Assembly (NCBI RefSeq): GCF_003731765.1
Contig: NZ_MOAL01000002.1
Coordinates: forward strand, 434,001 to 498,000
From: Pseudomonas chlororaphis
GTDB lineage: Bacteria; Pseudomonadota; Gammaproteobacteria; Pseudomonadales; Pseudomonadaceae
Direction of reading: 5' to 3'
Length of the DNA: 64,000 nucleotides
Part shown: positions 26,179 to 35,652 of the stretch, in pieces
Layout of the letters: each line of letters opens with the position of its first letter
Numbering within the stretch: position 1 is the first letter of the stretch
Notes under the pieces: model-generated
The model's input: the letters and a program-made list of their open reading frames with translations, nothing else
Databases searched by the model: none
What the model was told of the DNA's origin: nothing
Position numbers and translations under genes: made by a program

Positions 26179-27498
26179 TTATTGCAACTGCAGGGTGGAG
26201 TTGAACTGGGCGATGGCTTCCACCACGTGCCGTGAGCCCTGCTGAATCTCCAGGATCACCTCCCCCGCCTCATTGGCCAACTCCACCCCCAGCCCGGTGC
26301 GGCTCAGGCTCGACTGCATGCTGGTCACCGCACTCAGGGACAGGTCGTGGTTCCGGCGCACCACATCGACAATCTCCAGGGTCGCCTGGCTGGTACGCGC
26401 CGCCAGGCTGCGCACCTCATCGGCCACCACGGCAAACCCGCGACCTTGCTCACCGGCCCGGGCCGCCTCGATGGCGGCGTTAAGGGCCAACAGATTGGTC
26501 TGGTCAGCGATGCTGCGGATGGTCTGGACAATGCTGCCAATGATGTCCGACTGCTTGCTCACCGCATCAATGCTGACCGCCGCCTCGTTCAGGTCGCGGG
26601 AGATTTGCTCGATGATCTGCACCGTCTGCTGCACCACCTGCGAGCCCTTCTGGGCGCAGGCATCGTTCTGCACCGAGGTACTGTGGGCGGACTCGGCGGC
26701 GCTCTGCAAGGTGGTCATCTGCTGGGTGATATCGCTGGCGAACTTGACCACCTTGTACAAGCGCCCCTTGGCATCGAACAGGGGGTTGTAGGAGGCCTCG
26801 AGGAACACCGTCTGGCCGTATTTGTTTTCTCGCTCGAAGCGGTGGGAGTGGTATTCGCCACGATTGAGGGAGGCCCAGAACGCTCGGTATTCCGCGGACT
26901 CCGCTTCGGCGCGGTGGCAGAACATGCTGTGGTGCTGGCCAACGATTTCATTGAGGGCGTAGCCCATGGTCTTGAGGAAGTTGTCATTGGCGCTGATGAC
27001 CTTGCCTTCGGGCGTGAATTCGATCACTGCCATGGAACGGCCAATGGCATTCAACAGGCTTTGGTTTTCATGTTCGATATGGATGCGCTCAGACACATCC
27101 GCGGCCACCTTGATCACACTCCGGACCTGACGATCGGGGCCGAGCACCGGCATGTAGCTGGCTTCGAGCCAGATCTCCTGGCCGCTCTTGCCCAAACGCA
27201 GAAAGGTACCGTTGAGGGGTTCGCCACGGGCCAGGTCACGCCACAGGGTGCTGTAGGCCTCACTGCGGTAAAACGCCTCTTCGCAGAAAATCCGGTGGTG
27301 CTTGCCACGCAACTCCTCGACGGAATACCCCATGGTCTTACAGAAGTTGTCATTGGCATCCAGCACGATGCCATCGGGCGAGAATTCGATCAGTGCCATG
27401 GAACGGCTGATGGCCAGTAACTTGGCATTGGCCTCGGTCAGGGCACAGGTAAATCGCTCGATCTCAAGCAGGTCAGCCTTGTGATGTAGATTGAACAT
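26179..27498 (-). CDS. bdlA: BdlA-like PAS-PAS methyl-accepting chemotaxis protein
   Basis: Cytoplasmic chemoreceptor-like protein of 439 residues without transmembrane helices. PAS domain 1 spans about 25-135 ([25 protein letters not shown]), PAS 2 about 147-260 ([25 protein letters not shown]) and the signalling domain about 270-435, with [35 protein letters not shown]. The order and length fit BdlA (417 residues in P. aeruginosa), a biofilm dispersion regulator. The gene symbol is inferred from architecture; other PAS-PAS-MCP paralogues exist. Confidence 0.75.
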   Translation of the reverse strand: MFNLHHKADLLEIERFTCALTEANAKLLAISRSMALIEFSPDGIVLDANDNFCKTMGYSVEELRGKHHRIFCEEAFYRSEAYSTLWRDLARGEPLNGTFLRLGKSGQEIWLEASYMPVLGPDRQVRSVIKVAADVSERIHIEHENQSLLNAIGRSMAVIEFTPEGKVISANDNFLKTMGYALNEIVGQHHSMFCHRAEAESAEYRAFWASLNRGEYHSHRFERENKYGQTVFLEASYNPLFDAKGRLYKVVKFASDITQQMTTLQSAAESAHSTSVQNDACAQKGSQVVQQTVQIIEQISRDLNEAAVSIDAVSKQSDIIGSIVQTIRSIADQTNLLALNAAIEAARAGEQGRGFAVVADEVRSLAARTSQATLEIVDVVRRNHDLSLSAVTSMQSSLSRTGLGVELANEAGEVILEIQQGSRHVVEAIAQFNSTLQLQ

Positions 27499-28001
27499 GG
27501 TTGTATCACCTTCAACGCTGTCTTTTGATTGACGGAAGTTCCGAGTCTTTCAACTGATCCACACAACGTTCCATGAAACATGGCAAGCGCCTCTCTCCAA
27601 TAAGGAGAAAGTGTCAGGTGATAAATGATGATTAATGGGAGAGTCCATAATGCAACGCTCTTATCAAGCCATCCTTTTCTTGACGAACCGTTAGCCGGTT
27701 CAACCTAACTGGGGCAAGTAAGTCCATTTAAGCAACAACTCCCTCATCATCACGGCGCCTTGAATGGCGAACTCTTCAGAGATGTTCAACCTGTCCTTAA
27801 CGGTTTTTGGATAACCCTCTTGAACAGCAAGCAGCAACTAGCTGACCTTATTTTACTGTTCAAATAATCGGCTACATAAACGGACACAAATGAGCATAGC
27901 CAGCCATGGTTGCTATGCAAGGCCATTAATCAGCCATTATTTAAACCCTCAGCAAGGCTCGCACCGCCGAGGTCCACTGGCCTATGCCAGCGCGAACTGA
28001 C
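27499..28001. other. 503-bp AT-richer intergenic region
   Basis: No convincing gene in either strand. AAGGTG lies before the bdlA start at the left end. The region is visibly AT-richer than its flanks, with no REP, terminator or repeat seen. It may hold the bdlA promoter or an unrecognised small RNA. Confidence 0.5.
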
Positions 28002-28874
28002 TCAGGCTTGCGCCAACATCTCCAGCAGCGCCCGCACCGCCGGTGAGGCCTCACGGCCTGGGGCCGCCACCAGCCCGAACTCACGATGCAGCGGCTCGGC
28101 CAGGGGCAGGATGCGCAGGCCCTGGCGACTGTCCGGCAAGGTCATCTCGGGGACCAGGCTGACGCCCACCTGCTCCCGCACCAAGGTGAAGGCACTGCTC
28201 CACTCCCGCACTTCAACCCGCACATCCGCCAAGCACAAGCCGGCGTCTGCCGCCAGGCTGCGGGCATTCACCGAACAGCCGCCCGTGGCCAGCACAAACG
28301 GCTGGGCCACCAACTCCGCCAAGGGCACCGCGCCGTCACCGGCCCGCCGGGCCAAGGGATGACCCAGGGGCAACACCGCGACCCAGGTGTCGCGCCCCAA
28401 CAGCCCGGCGTTACGCACCGGCGCGGGGTTGAGGACCACGCCCAGGTCCACCAGTTGAGCGCTGAGCAAGGCTTCCACTTCGTCGTCGCTGACCTCCAGG
28501 GCCACCACTTGAATGCCCGGATAAAGCTGCTTGAAGCGCCGCAGTAACGGCGGCAGAAACGCCGCCAGGACCATGGGAAAACTGGCCAGGCGCAAGGTGC
28601 CACGCTGGATCTCCCGACTGTTTTCCACACGACTGCGAATGTTCTCCAACGCGCCGAGCATCAACCGGGCCTGTTCAATCACCTGCAGGCCGATGGCGGT
28701 GGGCAGGGTTTGCCGGTTTTCCCGGCTGAACAGCTGCACCTCCAGCATGTCTTCCAGCAGCGCCAAGGCCTGGCTGGCCCCGGACTGAGTCATGCCGACC
28801 CGCTCGGCGGCGCGGGTGATGTTGCCGCTGTCGGCGATCGCCACCAGCAGCCGCCAATGCATCAAGTTCATCAT
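28002..28874 (-). CDS. LysR-family regulator, divergent from glutathione S-transferase
   Basis: LysR regulator of about 290 residues: MMNLMHWRLLVAIADSGNITRAAERVGMTQSGASQALALLEDML forms the helix-turn-helix (1-45), and the effector domain begins near residue 90 (GTLRLASFPMVLAAFLPPLL). ATG 28874 has AAGGA 11 nt upstream, and a second ATG follows directly. It is divergent from the GST gene at 28974 with about 100 bp between, so it is its likely regulator. Confidence 0.86.
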   Translation of the reverse strand: MMNLMHWRLLVAIADSGNITRAAERVGMTQSGASQALALLEDMLEVQLFSRENRQTLPTAIGLQVIEQARLMLGALENIRSRVENSREIQRGTLRLASFPMVLAAFLPPLLRRFKQLYPGIQVVALEVSDDEVEALLSAQLVDLGVVLNPAPVRNAGLLGRDTWVAVLPLGHPLARRAGDGAVPLAELVAQPFVLATGGCSVNARSLAADAGLCLADVRVEVREWSSAFTLVREQVGVSLVPEMTLPDSRQGLRILPLAEPLHREFGLVAAPGREASPAVRALLEMLAQA

Positions 28875-28973
28875 GCCAGTAGCTGTCCTTATGGCAGTTT
28901 TCTGAAAGATTAATTTTACCCAGGACAATGGCCGCCCGGACACTGGCGCGCCCCCTTATCAGGAACCTTGCCC

Positions 28974-29576
28974 ATGAAGCTGTATTACGCCCCCCAAGCC
29001 TGCTCGCTGGCGCCCCATATCGTGCTGCGCGAACTGGGGTTGGCATTTGATCCCGTGCGCGTCGATAACCGCAGCAAACTCACCGCCGATGGCCGGGACT
29101 TCCTGGCCATCAACCCCAAGGGTTACGTCGCCGCCCTGGAACTGGACAACGGCCAGGTGCTGACCGAGGGCCCGGCGATCCTGCAATACCTGGCGGACCT
29201 GCAGCCCAAGGCTGGCCTGGCCCCGGCCAATGGCAGTTGGGAGCGGGTGCGTCTGCAAGAGATGCTGAACTTCATCAGCAGCGAAGTGCATGGGGGCATG
29301 GCCTGGCTGTTCAGCACGGCGATTGATGACGCCGTCAAAGCCCTGTTCCGCGAACGGCTGTTCAAGCGCTTCGCCTTGCTTGACCAGACCCTGGTGCGCC
29401 AGGACTACCTGCTAGGGGGAAGTTTCGGAGTGGCGGATGCCTATCTGTTCAGCGTGCTGCGCTGGACCGAGGGCTTTGCCATCGACTTGCAGCAATGGCC
29501 CGGGCTGGAGCGCTTTCAGGTGCGGATTGGTGAACGGCGCTCAGTGCAGGAGGCCTTGGTCCTGGAGCTGAGCTGA
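28974..29576 (+). CDS. Beta-class glutathione S-transferase
   Basis: GST of 200 residues: MKLYYAPQACSLAPHIVLREL places Cys10 exactly where beta-class bacterial enzymes use a cysteine, followed by INPKGYVAALELDNGQVLTEGPAILQYLADL (glutathione-binding EGPAI) and a C-terminal domain with SFGVADAYLFSVLRW. AGGAA lies 8 nt before ATG 28974. It is divergent from its putative LysR regulator. Confidence 0.9.
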   Translation: MKLYYAPQACSLAPHIVLRELGLAFDPVRVDNRSKLTADGRDFLAINPKGYVAALELDNGQVLTEGPAILQYLADLQPKAGLAPANGSWERVRLQEMLNFISSEVHGGMAWLFSTAIDDAVKALFRERLFKRFALLDQTLVRQDYLLGGSFGVADAYLFSVLRWTEGFAIDLQQWPGLERFQVRIGERRSVQEALVLELS

Positions 29577-29600
29577 TTTGATTCGGGGAGAGAAAAGAGG

Positions 29601-29619
29601 AAGCCCGCCAAGCGGGCTT
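29601..29619. terminator. Terminator shared by convergent GST and 38-residue gene
   Basis: AAGCCCGC-CAA-GCGGGCTT, a perfect 8-bp stem. On the minus strand it is followed by CCTCTTTTCTC, so it serves mainly the small gene at 29632. Confidence 0.75.
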
Positions 29620-29631
29620 CGGAGGGAGCGA

Positions 29632-29748
29632 TCAATGACCGAAGACATTCACTTCGACTTTCTTGGCTTTCTTGTCGGCGCGCTTTTCATCGGCGGTCTT
29701 GGCCGGTTTCTTTTTCGCGGCTTTCTTGGAATTCATACCTTTGGACAT
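29632..29748 (-). CDS. Small lysine-rich protein (38 residues)
   Basis: Too short for most gene finders. The translation reads MSKGMNSKKAAKKKPAKTAD, then EKRADKKAKKVEVNVFGH: about one third lysine, very basic, no hydrophobic stretch. GGAG lies 8 nt before the ATG and a terminator follows 13 nt after the stop, so it looks like an expressed unit. Resembles small Lys/Ala-rich nucleic-acid-binding-type proteins annotated in pseudomonads; role unknown. Confidence 0.75.
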   Translation of the reverse strand: MSKGMNSKKAAKKKPAKTADEKRADKKAKKVEVNVFGH

Positions 29749-29851
29749 GATGCTCACTCCACTGATGCGGGATAGACGTCAGGTATACCACCTATGGCGC
29801 CTGGGGGTTCCTTTATAATCCGCCGCCCCCGCTGCCCAACCCGGAACGACC

Positions 29852-30289
29852 ATGCCTCACCTGAACATCGCCCGGCTGACCGACCTTGAGCGCCCGCTGC
29901 TGAACAAGTTCTACCGCCAGCACGGCTCACCCATGCGCGCTTCCGGCGAGGGGCAACTGTGGGTGGCCAGGCGCGATGAACTGCTGGCCGGCATGAGCCT
30001 GACAGCCGTCGCCCAGGGGCATTGGCTGACAGGCCTGTTCGTCGCCCCGCAACACCGTGGCCGGCGACTTGCCGAGCGACTGGTGGCACAGGCCCTCGGC
30101 CCGCTCGAAGGACCGGTGTGGCTGTTCTGCCACCCGGACTTGCAAGCGCTGTATCAACGTATGGGGTTTTCCACCTCCCCCTGTTTACCCCAGGCCCTGG
30201 CCGACCGACTGGCCCGCTACAGCCGCAGTAAAAGCCTGGTGGCCATGGGTATAGATCCGTTGGTTAGGAGCACCAAAGATATTGGCTGA
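29852..30289 (+). CDS. GNAT-family N-acetyltransferase
   Basis: GNAT protein of 145 residues: MPHLNIARLTDLERPLLNKFYRQHGSPMRA, with the acetyl-CoA loop GLFVAPQHRGRRLAERLVAQAL (R-G-R-R-L-A variant of the usual motif) and the closing segment VWLFCHPDLQALYQRMGF. It stands alone between a small basic protein gene and a methyltransferase gene. Substrate unknown. Confidence 0.84.
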   Translation: MPHLNIARLTDLERPLLNKFYRQHGSPMRASGEGQLWVARRDELLAGMSLTAVAQGHWLTGLFVAPQHRGRRLAERLVAQALGPLEGPVWLFCHPDLQALYQRMGFSTSPCLPQALADRLARYSRSKSLVAMGIDPLVRSTKDIG

Positions 30290-30349
30290 TCGGCCCACGC
30301 CAGGCCCGTGCTAGCCTCGCCGGCACTTCGTGACTTATCAGGATGATCC

Positions 30350-31174
30350 ATGAAACCCATGCTTCTGGCGCTGTCCATCAGTGCCCTTATGCTGAGCAAT
30401 GTGTCTCTAGCCAGCGAATCTGCCCCGGCCCTGACCCGCCAGGAATACGCCAACGTCCTCGCCGGTTCCTGGCGCGCCCCCGGCAACAGTGACCGGGACG
30501 TCTATCGCCACCCCCAACAGACCCTGGAGTTTTTTGGCCTGCAGGCTAACCAGCGGCTGATCGAAATCACCCCTGGCAGCGGTTGGTACAGCGAGTTGCT
30601 GGCGCCGCTGCTCAAGCAGCAAGGGCAGTACATTGCCGCCGTGCAAGCGCCGGCCAGCGGTGACTATTACAAAAAATCCGCCGACGGCCTGCGCCAGAAG
30701 TTCGCCGCCGACCCGGCCCGCTACGGCGAGGCTGCGTTCGTCGAATTCGATCCCAAGGCCCCGGTACTCGGCCCGCCCGGCTCGGCCGATCGAGTCCTGA
30801 CCTTTCGCAATGTGCACAACTGGGTGCTGGCCGACACCGCGCCCAACCTGTTCCAGGCGTTCTTCAAGGTCCTCAAGCCAGGGGGCGTGTTGGGTGTGGT
30901 GGATCACCGGGCCAAGGACGGTGCGTCCCTGGAAGACATCAAGCACAGCGGCTACCTGACCACCGCGTACGTGGTGAAACTGGCCACCGACGCAGGCTTT
31001 GTCCTCGACGGGCAAAGCGAGATCAATGCCAACTCCAAAGACACCAAGGACTACCCCGACGGTGTCTGGACCCTGCCCCCGGCGTTCAAGCTCGGGGAAC
31101 AGGACAAGGCCAGGTTCCAGGCCATCGGGGAGTCGGATCGCATGACCCTGCGCTTTATCAAGCCCGGGGCTTGA
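30350..31174 (+). CDS. Exported class I methyltransferase-like protein
   Basis: Protein of 274 residues with a clear signal peptide (MKPMLLALSISALMLSNVSLA, cleavage near 21/22), followed by a predicted SAM-binding fold: LIEITPGSGWYSELLAPLL (glycine-rich loop), RVLTFRNVHNWV and LFQAFFKVLKPGGVLGVVDHRA, a typical motif IV/VI region. The group is COG4798-like. SAM is not expected in the periplasm, so true activity there is puzzling. Single gene. Confidence 0.82.
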   Translation: MKPMLLALSISALMLSNVSLASESAPALTRQEYANVLAGSWRAPGNSDRDVYRHPQQTLEFFGLQANQRLIEITPGSGWYSELLAPLLKQQGQYIAAVQAPASGDYYKKSADGLRQKFAADPARYGEAAFVEFDPKAPVLGPPGSADRVLTFRNVHNWVLADTAPNLFQAFFKVLKPGGVLGVVDHRAKDGASLEDIKHSGYLTTAYVVKLATDAGFVLDGQSEINANSKDTKDYPDGVWTLPPAFKLGEQDKARFQAIGESDRMTLRFIKPGA

Positions 31175-31187
31175 GCGCGTCGCCGGC

Positions 31188-31727
31188 TCAATCGTCGGCA
31201 GCAGGGTCCAGGTCGGGGAACAGCACTTCGGTAAAGCCGAACTTGCTGAAGTCGCTGATGCGCGACGGGTAGAGGCGGCCGATCAGGTGATCGCACTCGT
31301 GCTGCACCACCCGAGCATGAAACCCCGAGGCTATTCGCACCACGGGCTCGCCCTTGGGATCAAACCCCTCGTAGCGGATGTGTTCATAACGCTGCACCGC
31401 CCCCCGCAGCCCCGGCACCGAGAGACAGCCTTCCCAGCCTTCTTCCAGGATCGGGCTCAGGGGCGTGATCAAGGGGTTGATCAGAATAGTCTGGGGCACC
31501 GCCTCGGCGTCCGGGTAACGCTCGCTGTGCTCGAAACCGAAAATCACCAACTGCAGGTCGACGCCGATCTGCGGTGCCGCCAGGCCCACCCCGCCGACGC
31601 TTTCCATGGTCTGGAACATATCGTCGATCAGTTGCCACAGCTCCGGGCTGTCGAACATCTCGGGCGGCACCGGTGGTGCGATACGCAACAGGCGCTCGTC
31701 ACCCATCTTGAGGATTTCACGGATCAT
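31188..31727 (-). CDS. def: Peptide deformylase
   Basis: Iron-dependent deformylase of 179 residues removing formyl groups from nascent proteins. All three motifs are intact: GVGLAAPQ (46-53), EGCLS with metal-ligand Cys101, and HECDH (143-147) supplying two histidines. It is not linked to fmt, which usually accompanies the housekeeping def, so it is probably an additional copy. The downstream end faces the exported methyltransferase; upstream it is 2 nt from yihY. Confidence 0.93.
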   Translation of the reverse strand: MIREILKMGDERLLRIAPPVPPEMFDSPELWQLIDDMFQTMESVGGVGLAAPQIGVDLQLVIFGFEHSERYPDAEAVPQTILINPLITPLSPILEEGWEGCLSVPGLRGAVQRYEHIRYEGFDPKGEPVVRIASGFHARVVQHECDHLIGRLYPSRISDFSKFGFTEVLFPDLDPAADD

Positions 31728-31729
31728 GT

Positions 31730-32674
31730 TCAGGCTTCGTCAGTGGTCGGCTTGAGCGAGTGGTCTCGGCCCAGTCCCGATACGTGGTGTTTGGTTTCAT
31801 GCTCGGCGGGGTCCTTTTCACCAGGATTCTTGCCCTCGGCCGACATGTGTTCGATCACCGCGTTCATCTCCGCGCCCAGCAGCAGCACCGCCGCGGAAAT
31901 GTAGAAGTACAGCAACAGCACGATGATCGCGCCGATACTGCCATACATGGCGTTGTAGTCAGAGAAGGTTTTTACGTAATAACCAAAACCCAGGGACGCG
32001 ATGATCCACACCACCACCGCCAGCACCGAACCCGGGGTGATAAAGCGGAATTCCTGCTTCACATCGGGCATCACGTAATACATCAAGGCCACCGCGATCA
32101 TCAGCAAGAGCACGATCAGTGGCCAGCGCAGGACGGTCCAGAGCGTCACGATAAAGTCTTCCAGCCCAACCTGCCCTGCCAGCCAGGCCATCACCTGCGG
32201 CCCCAGGACCATCAGCCCGGCGGCGACCAGCAACATCCCGGCGATGCCAATGGTGTAGAAAATCGACAGTGGGAAACGCTTCCAGATCGGCCGCGCCTCG
32301 ACCACGTCGTAAGCAGCGTTCATTGCGCTCATCATCAGGCGTACACCCGCCGAGGCGGTCCACAAGGCAATCACGATACCCACCGACAACAGGCCGCCCT
32401 TGGACTGCTGCAATTGGTCAATCACCGGGTTGACCTGCTCCAGGGCCTGGGGCGGCAACACCAGCTCCGACTGCAGACGCAGCCAGGTAAAGAAATCCGG
32501 CAGATGGAGGAAACCGATCAGGGCAATCAGAAACAGGATGAAGGGGAACAACGAGAACAGCATCTGGTACGCCAGCGCCGAGGCGTAGGTGGACATCTCG
32601 TCGTCGACAAACTCCTTGATCGTGCGCAACAGCACGCGATGCAGGGGTAACCCTTTCAAATCCGGAAAAATCAT
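31730..32674 (-). CDS. YihY/BrkB-family inner-membrane protein
   Basis: YihY-family membrane protein of 314 residues with about six hydrophobic helices and a charged C-terminal tail ([20 protein letters not shown]). Landmarks: [35 protein letters not shown] near the N-terminus, and [33 protein letters not shown]. The family was once called ribonuclease BN by mistake; true function unknown. It precedes def by 2 nt and probably forms an operon with it. Confidence 0.88.
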   Translation of the reverse strand: MIFPDLKGLPLHRVLLRTIKEFVDDEMSTYASALAYQMLFSLFPFILFLIALIGFLHLPDFFTWLRLQSELVLPPQALEQVNPVIDQLQQSKGGLLSVGIVIALWTASAGVRLMMSAMNAAYDVVEARPIWKRFPLSIFYTIGIAGMLLVAAGLMVLGPQVMAWLAGQVGLEDFIVTLWTVLRWPLIVLLLMIAVALMYYVMPDVKQEFRFITPGSVLAVVVWIIASLGFGYYVKTFSDYNAMYGSIGAIIVLLLYFYISAAVLLLGAEMNAVIEHMSAEGKNPGEKDPAEHETKHHVSGLGRDHSLKPTTDEA

Positions 32675-32799
32675 AGCGTCTCCTTTCGCCGCAATAGGTC
32701 GTGGTCAGGGGGCGACTCAGAGGCCGTTTTCTACATCAAATTAGCCCAGTTGGCGACTTTGAACCATTTCGGCTGTTTTAGTGCCGCACCTGAATGCAA

Positions 32800-32821
32800 A
32801 CGGCCATCCGAGGATGGCCGT
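32800..32821 (-). terminator. Hairpin downstream of csbD
   Basis: Perfect 10-bp stem (ACGGCCATCC and complement) with a two-base loop, 28 bp beyond the csbD stop. Few T after it, so termination is plausible but not certain. Confidence 0.5.
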
Positions 32822-32848
32822 CGTGCTGCATTCAAACCCTCGACACGA

Positions 32849-33040
32849 TCAAGCCTTGTCGACGGTTTTCTTGACCGCGTCCTTGGCTTTGCCAAGGGTT
32901 TGCTGGGCCTCACCTTTCTTTTCCTGGATCTTGCCTTCGGTTTGCAGCTTGGTGTTGTCAGTGGCTTTGCCGACACCTTGCTTGATGTTACCGATCGCTT
33001 CGTTGGCCAAACCTTTTGCTTTATCCGATGCGCTGCTCAT
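32849..33040 (-). CDS. CsbD-family stress protein
   Basis: CsbD-like protein of 63 residues: MSSASDKAKGLANEAIGNIKQGVGKATDN, then TEGKIQEKKGEAQQTLGKAKDAVKK, the duplicated family pattern. GGAG lies 8 nt before ATG 33040. CsbD proteins are abundant in stressed or stationary cells; molecular role unknown. Confidence 0.9.
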   Translation of the reverse strand: MSSASDKAKGLANEAIGNIKQGVGKATDNTKLQTEGKIQEKKGEAQQTLGKAKDAVKKTVDKA

Positions 33041-33238
33041 GGTGTTTCTCCGGTGAACAATCATGGGTTCAATGCGTTACCTAAAAACTGACCCTGGGGT
33101 GTTGCGCAGAGTTTCAATTATTTTCAGCCGGCGATTTCGTCGCCCACGACAGGTTGGGCTTTATGTTTGCCGGCCAACCCTTGAGAATGCGCAACGTATT
33201 CAGGCCGTGTACTGAAGAGCCAATCCCGTAGGAATGTT

Positions 33239-33616
33239 ATGAAACTCGATAAAAAGGCGGCCATTGCCCGCAGAAACCTGGAACTGGGCGGTGCGGTGCT
33301 GGGGCTCAACAACTGCCACTTCGCGGAGTTGAACCGCAACCGCAACATCTGGTGGTTCGACCTGCCAGTCACCCGCCTGGCCATCGGTCAGTACGAATGG
33401 GTTCACCTGCTGCTGCACACCCCAAGCAGCGACCAGTTGCTGCACCTGAAGGTGCCGACCCTGTTCCTGCGGGAAAAACTCGAAGGTCTGGTGGTACGCA
33501 ATGAAGGCAAACGCAAGGCGGCCCTGAGCCTGGAACTGAGCGCTGACAAGGACTCGTTCCTCACCGACGTCCGCCCGGCCGGCACCGGCGTCAACTTCGC
33601 CCAGTTCCAACAGTAA
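33239..33616 (+). CDS. Protein of unknown function
   Basis: Protein of 125 residues, unrecognised. No signal peptide or membrane helix. It begins MKLDKKAAIARRNLELGGAV, contains RNRNIWWFDLPVTRLAIGQYEWVHLLLHT and ends FLTDVRPAGTGVNFAQFQQ. AGGA lies before the ATG. It has its own strong terminator, and its coding bias is that of the neighbours. Confidence 0.85.
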   Translation: MKLDKKAAIARRNLELGGAVLGLNNCHFAELNRNRNIWWFDLPVTRLAIGQYEWVHLLLHTPSSDQLLHLKVPTLFLREKLEGLVVRNEGKRKAALSLELSADKDSFLTDVRPAGTGVNFAQFQQ

Positions 33617-33642
33617 GACTGCAGGGACCACGACCCCAGCGC

Positions 33643-33680
33643 CCAACAAAAAGCCCCGCATGAGCGGGGCTTTTTGTTGG
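33643..33680. terminator. Bidirectional terminator
   Basis: A perfect 17-bp stem (CCAACAAAAAGCCCCGC and complement) with loop ATGA. It lies between the convergent gene at 33239 and fadD1, and carries A/T runs on both arms. Confidence 0.95.
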
Positions 33681-33689
33681 AGGGCGACG

Positions 33690-35378
33690 TTACTTCTTCA
33701 GCCCAAGCTTCTTCAGCTCTTCGTCTCGCAGCTCGCGCCGCAGGATCTTGCCGACGTTGGTGGTCGGCAACGCATCACGGAACTCAACGGCCTTGGGCAC
33801 TTTGTAGCCGGTGACATTGGCGCGCATATGCGCCATCACTTCTTCCTTGGTCAGGGTTGCACCCGGCTTGACCACGATGAAGATCTTGATGGTCTCGCCT
33901 GATTTTTCATCCGGCACGCCGATGGCGGCACACTGCAACACACCCGGCAACGCCGCCAGCACATCTTCCAGCTCGTTGGGATAGACGTTGAAGCCGGAGA
34001 CCAGAATCATGTCCTTCTTGCGGTCGACGATACGGATATAGCCATCAGGCTGGATCAGCGCGATATCACCGGTTTTCAACCAGCCTTCGCTGAGCACTTC
34101 GTCGGTCGCGTCCTGGCGCTGCCAGTAGCCCTTCATCACTTGCGGGCCTTTGACGCACAGTTCGCCGATTTCGCCCAGGGCCTGCTCTTCACCGGCATCG
34201 TTGATTACCCGGCACAAGGTCGAAGGCACGGGAATACCGATGGTGCCGACCTGGATGTTCTGGATCGGATTGACCGTGGCCACAGGGCTGGTTTCGGTCA
34301 TGCCGTAGCCTTCGCAGATCGGGCAGCCGGTCACGGCTTTCCAACGCTCGGCGGCCGCCAGTTGCAGGGCCATGCCGCCGGACAGGGTGACTTTCAAGGC
34401 AGAGAAGTCCAGCTTGCGGAACGCTTCGCTGTTGCACAGGGCCACAAACAGGGTGTTGAGGCCGACAAAACCGCTGAACTTCCACTTCGACAGTTCCTTG
34501 ACCATCGCCGGCAGGTCACGCGGGTTGCTGATCAGGATGTTGTGGTTGCCGATCAACATCATCGCCATGCAATGAAAGGTGAAGGCATAGATGTGGTACA
34601 GCGGCAGCGGGGTGATGAGGATTTCACACCCTTCATTGAGGTTGGCCCCCATCAGAGCCTTGCACTGCAACATGTTGGCCACCAGGTTGCGGTGCGTCAG
34701 CATCGCGCCCTTGGCCACGCCCGTGGTGCCGCCGGTGTATTGCAGCACGGCAACATCGCCGCTGGCCGGGTTGGCTTCCTTGACCGGCTGGCCCTGGCCC
34801 TTGCCCAAAGCATCGTTGAAGCGAATCGCCTGGGGCAGGTGGTAGGCCGGCACCATTTTCTTCACGTACTTGATCACGCTGTTGATCAGCAGGCGCTTGA
34901 GCGGCGGCAGCAAGTCCGCCACTTCGGTGACGATCACATGCTTGACGCCGGTCTTGGGCACCACGGCCTCGGCCAGGTGGGCCATGTTGGCCAGGCAGAC
35001 CAGGGCCTTGGCCCCGGAGTCATTGAATTGGTGTTCCATCTCCCGCGCGGTGTACAGCGGGTTGGTGTTGACCACGATCAGGCCGGCGCGGATGGCACCG
35101 AAGACAGCGACGGGGTATTGCAGGACGTTGGGCAGTTGCACCGCAATACGATCGCCAGGCTGCAAGTCCGTGTGCTGTTGCAAGTAAGCGGCAAAGGCCC
35201 CAGACAGTTCGTACAACTCACCGTAAGTGAGGGTCTTACCGAGGTTGCTAAAGGCCGGCTTATTAGCGAAACGTTGGCAGGACTGCTTCAATACCGCCTG
35301 AATATTCGGATACTCATCTGGATTGATATCGGCAGCAATTCCAGCTGGGTACTTATCCTTCCAAAAGTCTTCGATCAT
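33690..35378 (-). CDS. fadD1: Long-chain acyl-CoA synthetase FadD1
   Basis: AMP-forming fatty acyl-CoA ligase of 562 residues, activating fatty acids for beta-oxidation. Adenylation motif YTGGTTGVAKGAMLTH, then GYGMTETSPVA, GWLKTGDIALI and the C-terminal DRKKDMILVSGFNVYPNELED. It lies downstream of the paralogue fadD2, in the order known from P. aeruginosa PA3300-PA3299. The 344-bp gap between the two suggests separate transcripts. Confidence 0.93.
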   Translation of the reverse strand: MIEDFWKDKYPAGIAADINPDEYPNIQAVLKQSCQRFANKPAFSNLGKTLTYGELYELSGAFAAYLQQHTDLQPGDRIAVQLPNVLQYPVAVFGAIRAGLIVVNTNPLYTAREMEHQFNDSGAKALVCLANMAHLAEAVVPKTGVKHVIVTEVADLLPPLKRLLINSVIKYVKKMVPAYHLPQAIRFNDALGKGQGQPVKEANPASGDVAVLQYTGGTTGVAKGAMLTHRNLVANMLQCKALMGANLNEGCEILITPLPLYHIYAFTFHCMAMMLIGNHNILISNPRDLPAMVKELSKWKFSGFVGLNTLFVALCNSEAFRKLDFSALKVTLSGGMALQLAAAERWKAVTGCPICEGYGMTETSPVATVNPIQNIQVGTIGIPVPSTLCRVINDAGEEQALGEIGELCVKGPQVMKGYWQRQDATDEVLSEGWLKTGDIALIQPDGYIRIVDRKKDMILVSGFNVYPNELEDVLAALPGVLQCAAIGVPDEKSGETIKIFIVVKPGATLTKEEVMAHMRANVTGYKVPKAVEFRDALPTTNVGKILRRELRDEELKKLGLKK

Positions 35379-35426
35379 GGAAGCCCACTCCTCAGCAACG
35401 CGAACTCATCGCCGCATTTGATGCGA

Positions 35427-35434
35427 TTATTATT
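35427..35434 (-). promoter_or_regulatory. CA motif in fadD1 leader
   Basis: AATAATAA on the minus strand, fitting AAnAAnAA, but 48 nt ahead of the fadD1 start and therefore weaker evidence than the start-adjacent copies. Confidence 0.3.
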
Positions 35435-35652
35435 TGTCTGTGTTTTTTAGAGGTGAATCTGGCGCTTATTCAGGCCGAGACGTCACAAAGCGCGCCGAGA
35501 GTAGCAGCTTTGCCAAAGGCCGACTAGAGCCAAATATGGCCCCAACAGTTACTTTTATGACTATATAAAACCACTCAGTCACTTTAAGAGCGAATCATGA
35601 TTATTTAAAGGACCCGCTCTGGCTCGCGGCTTTGCGCCCGATTGAATGCATT

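Noticed and set aside
28002..28943. Longer LysR start at 28943
   Set aside because: The extra 23 residues lack homology to LysR N-termini, and AAGGA precedes the internal ATG pair.
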